Below, one piece after another: positions 46,401 to 55,600 of a stretch of 64,000 nt of DNA (position 1 is the first letter of the stretch; the number at the start of each line of letters is the position of its first letter). Below the pieces are notes generated by a model. It was not told where the DNA came from and did not search any database. It worked only from the letters and a program-made list of their open reading frames with translations. The position numbers and the translations under genes were made by a program. Source of the DNA: Paramoeba atlantica (lineage: Eukaryota > Discosea); the NCBI GenBank assembly GCA_977017575.1, contig CDRNVI010000040.1, positions 620,001 to 684,000 of the forward strand, read 5' to 3'.

Positions 46401-48623
46401 GGCCCCGGAGAGGGCCCCGTGCCCGTCGTGCTCCCGGTCCCCGGGCACGGCCCCGTGCGCTGCCGACGCTGCCGGGCCTACGTCTCCTGCCACAGCACGT
46501 TCACCGAGCAAGGCCGGAGGTGGGGGTGCACGTACTGTCGCATTGACAACGAGGTCCCGCAAGGGTATGGGTGCGGGCTGGACCCCGCGACGGGGCGACG
46601 GATGGACTACGGCACCCGGGCCGAGCTCACGGTCGGGAGTGTGGAGTATAATGTCGAGGGGTTGTCGGATTATGCCCTGCGGCGTGGGCAGAGTGAGGGG
46701 GTGGTGGGAGTGGGGAAGACGGCCCCGGCGGCGACCTACCCGCTTCATGTGGTGTTTGTGTTGGATATTTCGTGTGGGGTGGGTGATGCAACGTCCGGGT
46801 ATCTTGGCGCAATGGTTGAGGCATTGACACAGGCGCTTCGTGTGGCGGCGCAAACCAGTCCGGAGGTTTATGTGGGGTTTGTCACATTCGCATCGAGCGT
46901 TCATTTCTATGACTTTCGAGTCATGCGAACTGATGCCACGTCCCGACGTGCGGCGCAAGTTTGCATGAATGAGCCAGACAACCCGTTTGTCCCTCTTCCG
47001 TTCAATCAGCTTTGTTGGCTCTCATTGGAGCGTGAAATTGACGTGGCACTTCGTTTTGTTCAAGATTTACCAGTCTATGCCGCTCACTGTACTGAACGGG
47101 GTTCTGCTCTGGGCGCAGCAGTGCGATGTGCACAACTCATATTGCATGACACAGGAGGTCGGGTAATCGTTTCCACTACTCAGGGATGTCACACTGGACT
47201 TGGTGCCCTGAAACCTCGGGAAGAAAACAAACTCATCGGTGTTAATAATGATCGCGAGGCCTTCCTTCCTCGTGAAGGTTTTTGGACCACCATTGCGACA
47301 GAAGCTGCAAAACGGCAAATATCCTTCGACTGGATCAATTTTTCGTCAAGCTTTGTGGAACTTCCCACACTGTCCCAACTCTCTCATCTCTCCTCTGGTA
47401 ACATTTTGGAAATGTCGCACTTCGTTCCCAGTCGAGATAGCTCACGATTGAAGCATGAACTTACTGAAATACTTGCCCAGCCCTCGGCGCATGGTGCGAT
47501 CCTACGCGTACGAGTGTCCAACGGGACCCGTGTGGCAAGCTACAGTGGACACTACCTCTCCCAGGACGCCAAAGACATGGACCTCGCGGCGCTGTATCCG
47601 AACCAAAGTTTTCTTGTTGAATTCGAGCACGAGGGACGCCTTGAGTCGCCAACAGAGTGGTACCTTCAAGCCGCGCTGCTTTACACCACACCGCGAGGGG
47701 ACCGACGGCTGCGCGTGCATTCTCTTCGCGTCCCCGTCGTGGCACAAATTCCTGAGCTGTTTAAAGGGTGTGACTTGGAGGCCACCTTGGCATGTTACCT
47801 TCACCGCTCCCTGCGAGCCGTAGTTGCAAAGGGTCTAACAAAGGCACGCGAGGCTATGAATCAGCAAGTGACGGAGATGTTATTTTCCTACCGCCGTTAT
47901 TGTTCCTCCAGTCAGCACGCCGGGCAGCTCATCCTCCCTGAAAATCTAAAACTTCTTCCCCTCTTTCTATACCTTAGTTTGAAAACCTTTGCTCTTCGGC
48001 AACCTTCACAAACAGATGTGCGAGTGGACGACCGTGCACGCGATTTACACCGACTTCTCGCTCTTCCTCCCTCCCAGCTTCTTCTCTACCTCTATCCTCG
48101 AACGTACGACTTGACGAATTTGTTGAGCACTCCCTCCGTAGGCACGTTTCCGCTGCTATCCTCTCCCGACTTTGCGGACAATTCCGTACCACCTTCCCCT
48201 TTTGCGAACTGTGTCATGCCCCCGTGGACGCAACTCTACGCGGAGCGAATTCGCAGCGATGGGGTTTATCTGTGTGACGACTTGGCGTTTGGGAAGACCT
48301 ATTTGTGGGTGGGAAATCAGGTCACATCGGAATGTTTACAACAGCTGTTTGGAATTTCGGTGCTTCCCTCCTCAGAGACAATTACCGACGCATGGATGCT
48401 TCGCGAGGAGGTGAATCCTCGGCTTCGTGCCGTGTGGAATGAAATCCGAGCCACCCGTGGTAACATATTGCCCCGATTAGAGTTAATCCGGGAGGGTGTA
48501 GATTCGCTGGAGTCCTTGTGGTGGCAACGCATGGTGGAAGATCGCAACTGTGGAGAGACTTCTTATGTGGATTTTCTATGTCTTCTTCATGCCACTATTC
48601 GAGAGAAAATGATTATGGCTTAG
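43464..48623 (+). CDS. SEC24: Sec24, cargo-binding subunit of the COPII coat
   Basis: A 1,719-residue coat protein that selects cargo at ER exit sites. The N-terminal 930 residues are Pro/Gln/Ser/Thr-rich and disordered, unusually long even for Sec24. Then come the Sec23/24 domains: zinc finger (about 995-1035, VRCRRCRAYVSCHSTF...WGCTYCRIDNEVP, four Cys), trunk vWA-like domain starting YPLHVVFVLDISCG, the beta-sandwich (RVSNGTRVASYSGHYL), a helical domain and a C-terminal gelsolin-like domain (MPPWTQLYAERIRSDGVYLCDD). Sec23 is excluded by the long head and the WxGTK-less trunk. Skew island 4 covers the end of the head and the zinc finger. It works with the Erv41/46 receptor encoded at 29 kb. 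Start: first ATG after a T-rich leader. Confidence 0.93.
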   Translation: MNPYPYPYPSNPLPSPSGQTNDPSLRTQQSPPQEQHPSTYGYPPVHAALPSYPTGTVPYPVAPTPPSYGMHDPSLSQNNPATHQSSIPGSLAPSHAPLLMAQTTKPFPPQNPSLGVHPPAGLTQSIPQPSLPNLPTQARAAFPNLSQCSGSNLSPPPPGPTATFPGSISAPSAANNLQQPYPTPMQPSMARTVEATQYFGESAPQPTSIPQPVATPGGVARPSGEVLAQPSIAQSTGLFSYPSGTTYPTAMASITPVPSSGYSTPNVAPPAPGHTFVQQAQPNTAGFASQPSVSTVPPQPTVRTNIGVPETTVQKLAPSQDPFSTLSSYSKPITQPQAPSTGIEHLFGDVQLSPKVPSTRQVDSTTKAFQSGRTPDTSFESAPDLVFKAPTSATEFPKHETAHFVEPKSKIIESPNKNKMDHLFFASESASLSAGPSAIRSHQLHRPPDPQKHSIGESPKASGDGMASVGPNSLPLVSKSDQSPSIVPPLSFDHTASISSTIRSETSAEFWSDDFAPKTKDASSTTPLSSLYSIPGVDKFKLENGSLVTSGAEARLSDFLSGLKKVINSPERADAPSSTMKSSEDASTAYLAARTSSTPDRVRDALSSDEPEKRAQGPVGTEFQNHTGASGSQDIFQTLNPTFAALPTSQQNTTPLNVTSKPMTLPVQTFSTTPVSTSQPSSKIGSSTHNSLANTPVASPLESTSYLNNQSHQVANTLSRHTMERESTYPSIAHVGYPNITHPPVHQIASPGGASGLTTPQNLTPASAPFQATPQVDLPQTTPSWQTSAPTGTHFSAPPQISASTNTPSFSNLSQPTPSITAHPPHPMPPSHQPDTPIPQPHPTTHQPYPNPPTPQYPPEILSSLPPNAPLPSSSPSSTSALPTSPTSRPPSTSRRIDPTQVPNPSRDLLPSNGTRAFYRTAAADTLPPPAGSSSLTQDDGNASPRYVRLSCYRAPLERKALEGAQLPWAAVLTPLAPPGPGEGPVPVVLPVPGHGPVRCRRCRAYVSCHSTFTEQGRRWGCTYCRIDNEVPQGYGCGLDPATGRRMDYGTRAELTVGSVEYNVEGLSDYALRRGQSEGVVGVGKTAPAATYPLHVVFVLDISCGVGDATSGYLGAMVEALTQALRVAAQTSPEVYVGFVTFASSVHFYDFRVMRTDATSRRAAQVCMNEPDNPFVPLPFNQLCWLSLEREIDVALRFVQDLPVYAAHCTERGSALGAAVRCAQLILHDTGGRVIVSTTQGCHTGLGALKPREENKLIGVNNDREAFLPREGFWTTIATEAAKRQISFDWINFSSSFVELPTLSQLSHLSSGNILEMSHFVPSRDSSRLKHELTEILAQPSAHGAILRVRVSNGTRVASYSGHYLSQDAKDMDLAALYPNQSFLVEFEHEGRLESPTEWYLQAALLYTTPRGDRRLRVHSLRVPVVAQIPELFKGCDLEATLACYLHRSLRAVVAKGLTKAREAMNQQVTEMLFSYRRYCSSSQHAGQLILPENLKLLPLFLYLSLKTFALRQPSQTDVRVDDRARDLHRLLALPPSQLLLYLYPRTYDLTNLLSTPSVGTFPLLSSPDFADNSVPPSPFANCVMPPWTQLYAERIRSDGVYLCDDLAFGKTYLWVGNQVTSECLQQLFGISVLPSSETITDAWMLREEVNPRLRAVWNEIRATRGNILPRLELIREGVDSLESLWWQRMVEDRNCGETSYVDFLCLLHATIREKMIMA
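45900..46790. other. GC-rich skew island 4 (C-rich then G-rich)
   Basis: C-rich from about 45,900 to 46,460 (head of Sec24), then G-rich from about 46,500 to 46,780, with the switch inside the conserved zinc finger. Before and after, Sec24 is of ordinary composition. Confidence 0.85.
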
Positions 48624-49024
48624 AGAAGTCAGAATAGAAGCGAATGCGTTTCAAAGGAACTTGCAGAGTTGTTTTATACGAAATAATACGACATGAGTAA
48701 ATATTTGTATTCCATTGCGTCTTTCACTGTACGTAGATTGCTATTTGCTTCAACATTTTAGTTCAACTAAAACATAAATATAGATTAGGGCGAAAAACAT
48801 GTGATTTCATAAATGGGTTTCATACACAAGTCATTTTTCTCAATATTTTTTGCGAAAACATTATCTTAAGAGATCGCAAATTGCAACGTGTAGATCTTGT
48901 GCGCGACCTACTTAGCTTATTTTTTAGAACCAACTGTAAAGACTCCTTTTCATATTTCGTACTCCTTGCGCTATGCTTATCTCTCACCACCCAACACGCA
49001 TGTGGTAACTTTCCTCACCACGTC
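48624..49024. other. Intergenic, 401 bp, no gene seen
   Basis: AT-rich. A TTATTTTTTAG tract ends at 48927, about 98 bases before the phosphatase ATG, a candidate splice acceptor. The frame between it and the ATG is open but lacks an ATG start. Confidence 0.4.
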
Positions 49025-50359
49025 ATGGACGACATTTCACTCCTACATCGCATTCCCCTGCAAGCACGCAACGTGAACCAAGACTTCCCTCTCGACTCCC
49101 TTTCCCACACCCCTATGTGTGAGATGGCCGCCTTGTGTGAGATGGCCGACGGCTCTCCGGAACATCACGACGGTAGCACCCCTTTCGGCCCTCGTCCCTC
49201 CTTTACCTCCTCCCCCCTCGCCGTACCCCCCACCCCCTGCCACCCTCTACGATCCCTCTCCTCCACCTCTCTCCCAAGTCTCCCCCCAACCCGACTCGAC
49301 ACCTTTCCCTCCGAAATCCCCACCTCCTCCTCCTCCTCCTCCCTCTCCCCCTACCACTCCCCCCTACCCGACCGTTCCACACACCTCACTCTCCCTTCCC
49401 ATTCCCTACCCCCCACCACCACCACCGACCTCTCCCCTCCCTTCCTCCACAACCTCCACGCCCCCACCTCCCCCACCCCCACAACCCACACCAACAACCC
49501 CCACACCACAGTACTCCCTCATCCCCACACAACCTCTACGACCACCACCACCACCACCACAACCCCCTACCCCCTCTCTACCCCTACCCCCTCCACGCTC
49601 TACCCCCACGGCCACCCCCCCCTCCACGCGACCCCCGTGTCTCACCCCCGTCCCCCGGTCTACCCCACCACCGCGACCACCACCGCGACTCCCCCCGACC
49701 ACGCCCTCTCCTCCTGCGTCACCCCCGTCCCCCTCACCCGGCAGCACGGCGACCTGGTCCGTCGCCTGGCCGCGGAGCTCGACGTGGGCTCCGCCCTGCG
49801 CCGCACCCTGCGCCCCCCGGTGATCCGCCCCGTCACCCCGTTCCTGTGCCTCAGCGGGGAGGAGGCTGCGCTGTGTGGGGCGCAGCTCACCGCGCACGGC
49901 ATCTCCCACGTGGTGAATGTCGCCGCGGGGGACACCAGCGCGCTCGGGGGGCGGGCGGTGTACCCCGCGCTGGGGATCGCCTACCGTGGGGTGCACACGC
50001 TGGATGACGGGGAGTACCCGATCCTGGTGTACCACTACGACGGGTTTGCGGGGTTGGTGGATGAGGTCAGGGCGGGGGGAGGGGGGGAGGGGGGGGAGGG
50101 GGGGAATCCTGGGGTGGTGTTGGTGCATTGTCTTGGAGGGGTGAACCGGAGTGCGATTCTGTGTGTGGCGTATCTGGTGGAGCGGTGTGGGGTGGATTTA
50201 GTGACGGCGTGCCGGTGGGTACGGGGGAGTAACGGGTCGGATTATATTTTAGAGAATGTGGGGTTTCGGTTGCAGCTGGTGGAGTTTTGTACGGCGAGGT
50301 GTCCCGCGGCGCTGCAGTTCTCTCCTTCTCATGGAGAGGGGACACACCCGTCGTCATGA
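49025..50359 (+). CDS. Dual-specificity protein phosphatase with long disordered head
   Basis: A 444-residue protein. The first 235 residues are Pro/Ser/Thr-rich with no domain. The DSP domain (about 255-430) shows FLCLSGEEAALCGAQLTAHGISHVVNVAAGD (entry of the DSP fold), YPALGIAYRGVHTLDDGEYPIL (general-acid Asp region), the catalytic loop H368-C369-LGGVNR375-S376 and the following helix AILCVAYLVERCGVDLVTACRWVR. It should dephosphorylate Ser/Thr/Tyr in a cytosolic target, unknown. A Gly/Glu insert (RAGGGGEGGEGGNPG), coded by polypurine DNA at 50070-50105, sits just before the catalytic loop; this is usually a short turn. ATG 49025 is used because the frame upstream opens only with TTG. Confidence 0.85.
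   Translation: MDDISLLHRIPLQARNVNQDFPLDSLSHTPMCEMAALCEMADGSPEHHDGSTPFGPRPSFTSSPLAVPPTPCHPLRSLSSTSLPSLPPTRLDTFPSEIPTSSSSSSLSPYHSPLPDRSTHLTLPSHSLPPTTTTDLSPPFLHNLHAPTSPTPTTHTNNPHTTVLPHPHTTSTTTTTTTTTPYPLSTPTPSTLYPHGHPPLHATPVSHPRPPVYPTTATTTATPPDHALSSCVTPVPLTRQHGDLVRRLAAELDVGSALRRTLRPPVIRPVTPFLCLSGEEAALCGAQLTAHGISHVVNVAAGDTSALGGRAVYPALGIAYRGVHTLDDGEYPILVYHYDGFAGLVDEVRAGGGGEGGEGGNPGVVLVHCLGGVNRSAILCVAYLVERCGVDLVTACRWVRGSNGSDYILENVGFRLQLVEFCTARCPAALQFSPSHGEGTHPSS
49160..50270. other. GC-rich skew island 5 (C-rich then G-rich)
   Basis: The longest island. C-rich from about 49,160 to 49,830 with nearly all codons C-ending, then G-rich to about 50,270 inside the phosphatase domain (GGGGTGAACCGG, GTGTGTGTGGCG). 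Confidence 0.85.
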
Positions 50360-50669
50360 GTCTTTTGTCCGTTCTTGAGTAGAATAATACAAATTAGACA
50401 TGCAATCATCACGCATATCGCTGTGTTGGCCGTGAAGGCTGGTTGACGGCACACAGGGCTAGATGATAGTTGGGCCTTAGATGGCGTGTTTTTCGACACC
50501 CTTTTCGTAACATAACCTTAAGAAGAGAATTGCGCTTATGGTAGAAAGTAAGTTTGCTTACTGTTAATTTTATCATTTTAGGTGGACATCCAGTATCCTA
50601 GTTTTATTTCCTAAAGGGTTTGTAGTTTTTTTTCTTTTTATTGTTCCATTTATCAATGTTCTGACTCGA
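50360..50669. other. Intergenic, 310 bp, no gene seen
   Basis: AT-rich with a pyrimidine-rich leader (TTTTTTTTCTTTTTATTG at about 50625-50645) before the next ATG. Confidence 0.4.
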
Positions 50670-51446
50670 ATGAGCATGGAAACCTTCAATTCCGGGGAAT
50701 CAAGCGTCTCATCTATAAATGGCACGGATGCTTTGCACCCGGTACCTGAAATGGACAATACCACGTCATTGAACGAGCATAAAGCACCTCTTCCTGAACG
50801 TGCTACCCAGACATCGGAGCCCAGTTCGCAGTCGGCTCCTCCAAAAGTGAAAGATTTAGAAGTTGCAGCTGAGCCAAATCTTTCTGACAAGTCGTTGAAA
50901 TCTGGTGATCTTATTGAGTCGAAAGAATCTGATGTCAATTCTTCGAACATGAAGGCCAGGGAGAATATTATCCATATTCCCTCCCCAGCGCCTTCCCTGG
51001 GCGATAATGCTCGTTCTACAAATCCGCCGGGCTTTGAGATGCCACCGAACGCTTCCGTCCCCGGTACGAAAACGGTCGGAAGCAAATTACTTCAAGGGCT
51101 TGCAAAACTTGCAGCAGAGCGATCTAAAAAATCATCAGAAGACCTGATTGGTAAAAACGTTTCCACAGAATCCGAGCCTGATGTCTCTGTAGGTACACCG
51201 GGGGAAGTGCTTCCAGAGGGAGGTGAAACTTCAAACTATATTTCTGTATCAAAGCCATCTGCAGGAGTACTGCCCCCGCAAGAAGCTCATACGTCCTCAT
51301 ACGAAGACTACAAACGGAAAACAGCGAACGAGTGCGCACTCCGTCTAATTGATTTGCAGGAAAAGAACATAGGTGACTTAGAATTTCGTCTGCGCATGTG
51401 CAAATGGATCCTCCACCCACGCAAACGTCCATCACCTGGATTTTGA
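50670..51446 (+). CDS. Hypothetical acidic protein with C-terminal helix
   Basis: A 258-residue protein I do not recognise. The first 215 residues are rich in Ser, Glu, Pro, Lys and Asp and probably disordered, with one helix-forming stretch (GSKLLQGLAKLAAERSKKSS, about 134-153). The last 40 residues (YEDYKRKTANECALRLIDLQEKNIGDLEFRLRM) form a likely amphipathic helix or coiled coil. No signal peptide or membrane span. Composition and length suggest an adaptor or chromatin/kinetoplast-associated protein, but this is a guess. It has ordinary codon use and sits in line between the phosphatase and the LRR cluster. Confidence 0.65.
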   Translation: MSMETFNSGESSVSSINGTDALHPVPEMDNTTSLNEHKAPLPERATQTSEPSSQSAPPKVKDLEVAAEPNLSDKSLKSGDLIESKESDVNSSNMKARENIIHIPSPAPSLGDNARSTNPPGFEMPPNASVPGTKTVGSKLLQGLAKLAAERSKKSSEDLIGKNVSTESEPDVSVGTPGEVLPEGGETSNYISVSKPSAGVLPPQEAHTSSYEDYKRKTANECALRLIDLQEKNIGDLEFRLRMCKWILHPRKRPSPGF

Positions 51447-51599
51447 TATGGGATATTTTTTCTTAAATACTAATAATTCTTCTTATCGATAATGAAACTA
51501 TAATGAAATGTCAAGGAACGAGAAAAGACCTCTCCAAACTTTTTTTAAAAATTTTTTAGTGGATTTTCTTCTTTTCTTCTGTTGGTTCTATGTGTCCTA

Positions 51600-52337
51600 A
51601 TGAACTCAAGTGCACTTTCTGTGAGTCGTCGTGGAAAGGTTCGTCCTTTTTTATTGTCAGCAGAGGGCCAACTAGAGAATTTTGTTGCCAACATTCGCAA
51701 TACCCCTTCTAACTGGAGATTACCCTCGCGTCAGTGGTGGGGAAAGTCGAAAGCTGCTTCCATATGTGCTTGGCAAGGGATATACTGCAATTCTGCTCAT
51801 CAGATTACCTCCATTGAATGGGATGGTTTGTTTCTGACTGGAAATATTAGTTGGGCGTACATACCGCAGTCGCTTGAAACGCTTTGTGTCTCGTACAACA
51901 ATCTTTCAGGTAGCTTGGAAATTCCTTTTTTTCCTCCTTCTTTACGAAGTCTGCGTGGGAGCTATAATCGGTTCACGCATGGGATTGATCTTGCTGCGCT
52001 TCCAGAGGGTCACACATTATTCTGGGCTTCCCGAAATTCTCTTTCCGGAACACTCGATTTAACGTCGCTTCCTCCAGTTCTGGGGCAACTCAACTTATGT
52101 ACTAACAAATTTTATGGGAATATCGAGCTCGCTCATCTTCCTCGAGTGGTCTGCTTTATAAATTTGTCAGAAAATCAACTTTCTGGTAATGTAGACCTCA
52201 CAGAGCTTATGTGTAATCCAGATGTGCGCGTCGATCTGCGGAAAAATGCTTTTTCAGGCTACTCGCCAGAGTTCAGGCCTCAAAACGTATTCCTTTCTAA
52301 AATTGGAATTGAAAAAGATGACAAGCTAACTTACTAA
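51600..52337 (+). CDS. Leucine-rich-repeat protein 2
   Basis: A 245-residue family member. It begins with the basic motif SVSRRGKVRP, followed by the cap LENFVANIRNTPSNW...SICAWQGIYCNSAHQITSIEWDG, carrying the W-x-G-x-x-C-N signature and two Cys. About five LRRs follow (IPQSLETLCVSYNNLSG and similar), and the protein ends shortly after the last repeat. I use ATG 51600, right after a pyrimidine tract; the frame upstream opens only with TTG, and no signal peptide is visible after this ATG. First of four LRR genes interleaved with the beta-helix and ABC genes. Confidence 0.75.
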   Translation: MNSSALSVSRRGKVRPFLLSAEGQLENFVANIRNTPSNWRLPSRQWWGKSKAASICAWQGIYCNSAHQITSIEWDGLFLTGNISWAYIPQSLETLCVSYNNLSGSLEIPFFPPSLRSLRGSYNRFTHGIDLAALPEGHTLFWASRNSLSGTLDLTSLPPVLGQLNLCTNKFYGNIELAHLPRVVCFINLSENQLSGNVDLTELMCNPDVRVDLRKNAFSGYSPEFRPQNVFLSKIGIEKDDKLTY

Positions 52338-52606
52338 AAGGTTAAGATTTGTCTTTGGCACTTAATGGGCAAAATTGCGAAAGGAAATAAAATTATTGAA
52401 AATACTCCTGTGTACGCAGCGCTACTTTAGACACCTTCGTAATTCAAAGTCATCTAGGACAAAGACAATACCCGGTATGTTTTTAAAAAAATCAAAGACA
52501 TCCGGTATGTCTATTAGTATCCTTGATAAGCCATACTTAGTTTCATATTAAAATATACAAATATTGGTCAAACATAGATTTTTTATTGATATTCACAAGG
52601 AAAGTC

Positions 52607-55600
52607 ATGTTCTGCCTCAATCGATCCAGGTCTTTGTGCCCACTTATACTTTTCCATGTAATCCTTTGTTTCTCACTTATCCCATGGCGAAGGGTTGGAC
52701 ACACGGGTGGCCGACTTCGACAGTCATTTGGTATAAGCGTGACATTTTCTTCCGTCTCATCCTTTCTTGATAGTCAACAAAAGATGAGTTTCGCGACTTG
52801 TTCAGATTCTTCAAATTCTCGATCTGCTCCCTCTCATTTCTTTTCCGGAAACACACCTTCGACCTGTCCGAACCTCTGGCCTGCGATTGACCCGTTTGCC
52901 TTAGGAACTTTTCATGTGGATCCGGTGCTGGGTGCTGACGTGCCAATGTGTGGGACGCATGTGAAGTTCAATAATAATACATCAGGCTCTAGACAGCCGA
53001 CTAGTTGCCGCTCATTGTCATACGTCCTCGATTTCGTTCCTTCGGGTTCCACAATTATTCTACATCCGGGTACATATGACTGTCCTTTGCATGGACATCA
53101 TATCACGAAACCTTTACGTTTTATTGGAACCTCAAGCAAGGAGGTTCGTTTTGAGTGTGCGCAAAAGGGTAGAGCGTTCTTGTTTGATAATGTGTATGTT
53201 TCACTGAGCAATTTGTCTATAGCAGAAGGTCGTGCGCAGTATGCCGGTGGTATATTGGTACGAATGGAAAGTGATTTCGATATTCGATGTTCTCACGTAT
53301 TATCTGATTTATTCTTCACACATTGCTCCGCGTACGCCACTGAGGAGGTCACAGATGACAATAACGCAGTTTCAGATATGATCCGCGCGGCTGGAGCACT
53401 TCTCATTCAATATCGTTTTCGTTCGTATCGCACATCGAAGTTGGAAAACGTAAATTTTGTTGGCAATGTTGTACTCGGAAAAATACAACAAAATAATGAC
53501 GATGTAACATCTCAGTACTCATCTGGAGGAATGGGCATAGTACAGCTTGATGAACGTGAAAAAATTAGCACTGAAAAACTTCCCCATCGAGCGTCCCTTG
53601 GGTCACCTCTCAAGTTGGGCAACACTCAATGTCGGAGTCTAGAAGTTCGTGGCTTTTCACCAAACTTAAAAAATATTAACGGGTACTACCTATTGAGCGC
53701 CACACAGACTGAGGAACTAAACATTGGTGCACAGCTGAACTCTGGGACTTGCTCACTGAATCGTACTTTTCTACGTTATTCTCAAGTGCCCACTCCGGTG
53801 GGATATGTTGATGGGTTCTCTGGTCATCAGTTTTTTTACTGTGTATCGACGGGGCGATGGGTCTTCGCACCCGAGCGAGTTCTCTTTCAAAATGCTTTTC
53901 AGGACCTACCGCACTGTGGAGGTGTTGTCGTTAGCGCTCCTACTGGTTCATCAGAAGAAGACCTTCTTTCTGTATCACGTTGGTACCTGTTGGAGGATGA
54001 AATCCCCGAGATGGAAGTAGATCCTTCCTATTTGCAATTTCCATTAACTATATTTTGCGCAGATCAAGCGGATGTGTCCTCCTTACATCTTACGTCTCTT
54101 CCTACTCGACTCCGAAGCTACGCGGGAATGTATTTACACCATCCTAATTTGACTGTTGCGGGTCGTTCCGTATTTTATCGAGATTTGGAATCGCAGCGAG
54201 ATTATATTTATTTTTGCTTGGGTTCTGGAGAGTGGATTGTGACCAGCGAGGATCCTATCAGTAATGCACAGTATCCCGCCGATGTTTCCCAAAAAGGAAT
54301 AACACAAGTTCGCAGTTATGCTATTCCAGAAGTATTTGTTCAGGATCGCGCAAATCAAGAGGTAACATCTGAATCTGAGGGACTCTACGAACCTTTTCCC
54401 CATACCGCACTAGAAGAACTTCTGGACAAGAGGAACCCAAGTCGTCCTCGAGTCTGTGGCAAAGCTATATCAGGAAGCACAACTTTGTCCGCCCACCCCT
54501 TAACATGCAACCTTTCAAATTGGCGCTACCTTGATACCGAAAGTTGGAAAGAAGAAAAGTTACCTCAAATGGGGTTGCATCACTATGAAGTGGAAAGTGC
54601 ATGTAAAGCTCTTCAGGTTTCCATATACGGTCTCAGTATTTCGCAAAGAACTTTCGGTGAGTATCCATTACTCTCTTGTGAAGGTGTATACGTCCGTAGG
54701 AAGAACCAGTGGAATGGCTACCCTGTGTACTATAAAAGCCACGCGACAACGACACATAGTAGCGGTGTGCAACACGACAAAGGGGCTGAATTCTATCTTT
54801 ATTTTTGCTACGGGTCTCAAGAATGGATTGTATCTCCCACAAATCCATGGAATTCCCAGCTTACGATGAGCGATAAAACGTGTGAAAAAATAATTCGGTC
54901 GCTTCCCTGTCGTATGCCAGACCCCACCCAATGGCATGGCATGTGGAGCTATTGGGATTCCTCTCAACGTAAATGGAAAAAGGGTGACCAGATGATTTCC
55001 ATTTCCTGCATTGATGGGTGTTCCGAAATCTCATTGGAGGATCTGCAGTTCCTTTCTGATCGGTCAGCTAATGATTTTTTATCACGTAATACTACACAAC
55101 CAATTCCTTTTGGATTGTATACCAAAGCTCCCGCACCGTTCTACGATGCTCATGCACGTTTTTATCAGCAAGAAGAATCTTTTAGAATACGGCATTCTGT
55201 CTTGTCTCAACTTCATATAGATCACACTTCATTGGAAAACGCCAACTTACTATTTTTCAGTCATTTCCCTGCTACTTGTAAGCAAACGCAAGCTGCTTCA
55301 CGCGAGACAAAATCAGGCGTCCTTCTCAGCACGGACACTTTGTCTCTATTGTCTCAAAACAATAGCACGGACGTAAACGCTATGTACTCGAATGTAATAC
55401 TAAGAGCCACGGGGAAAATCTCGTGTAGTTCGGTAGAAATACGTAATCTACCGCAGAATTCATCCCATGTGAATGGCGTATACGTAGACCACGGAACAGT
55501 GTTTGCGCGTAGAAAGGTTTTCGTACTTGATGAAGCAGAAATACAAAATTTCTTTCGTTTGAGCATTTTCTACGACATAACCGAACGACGTTGGTGTGTC

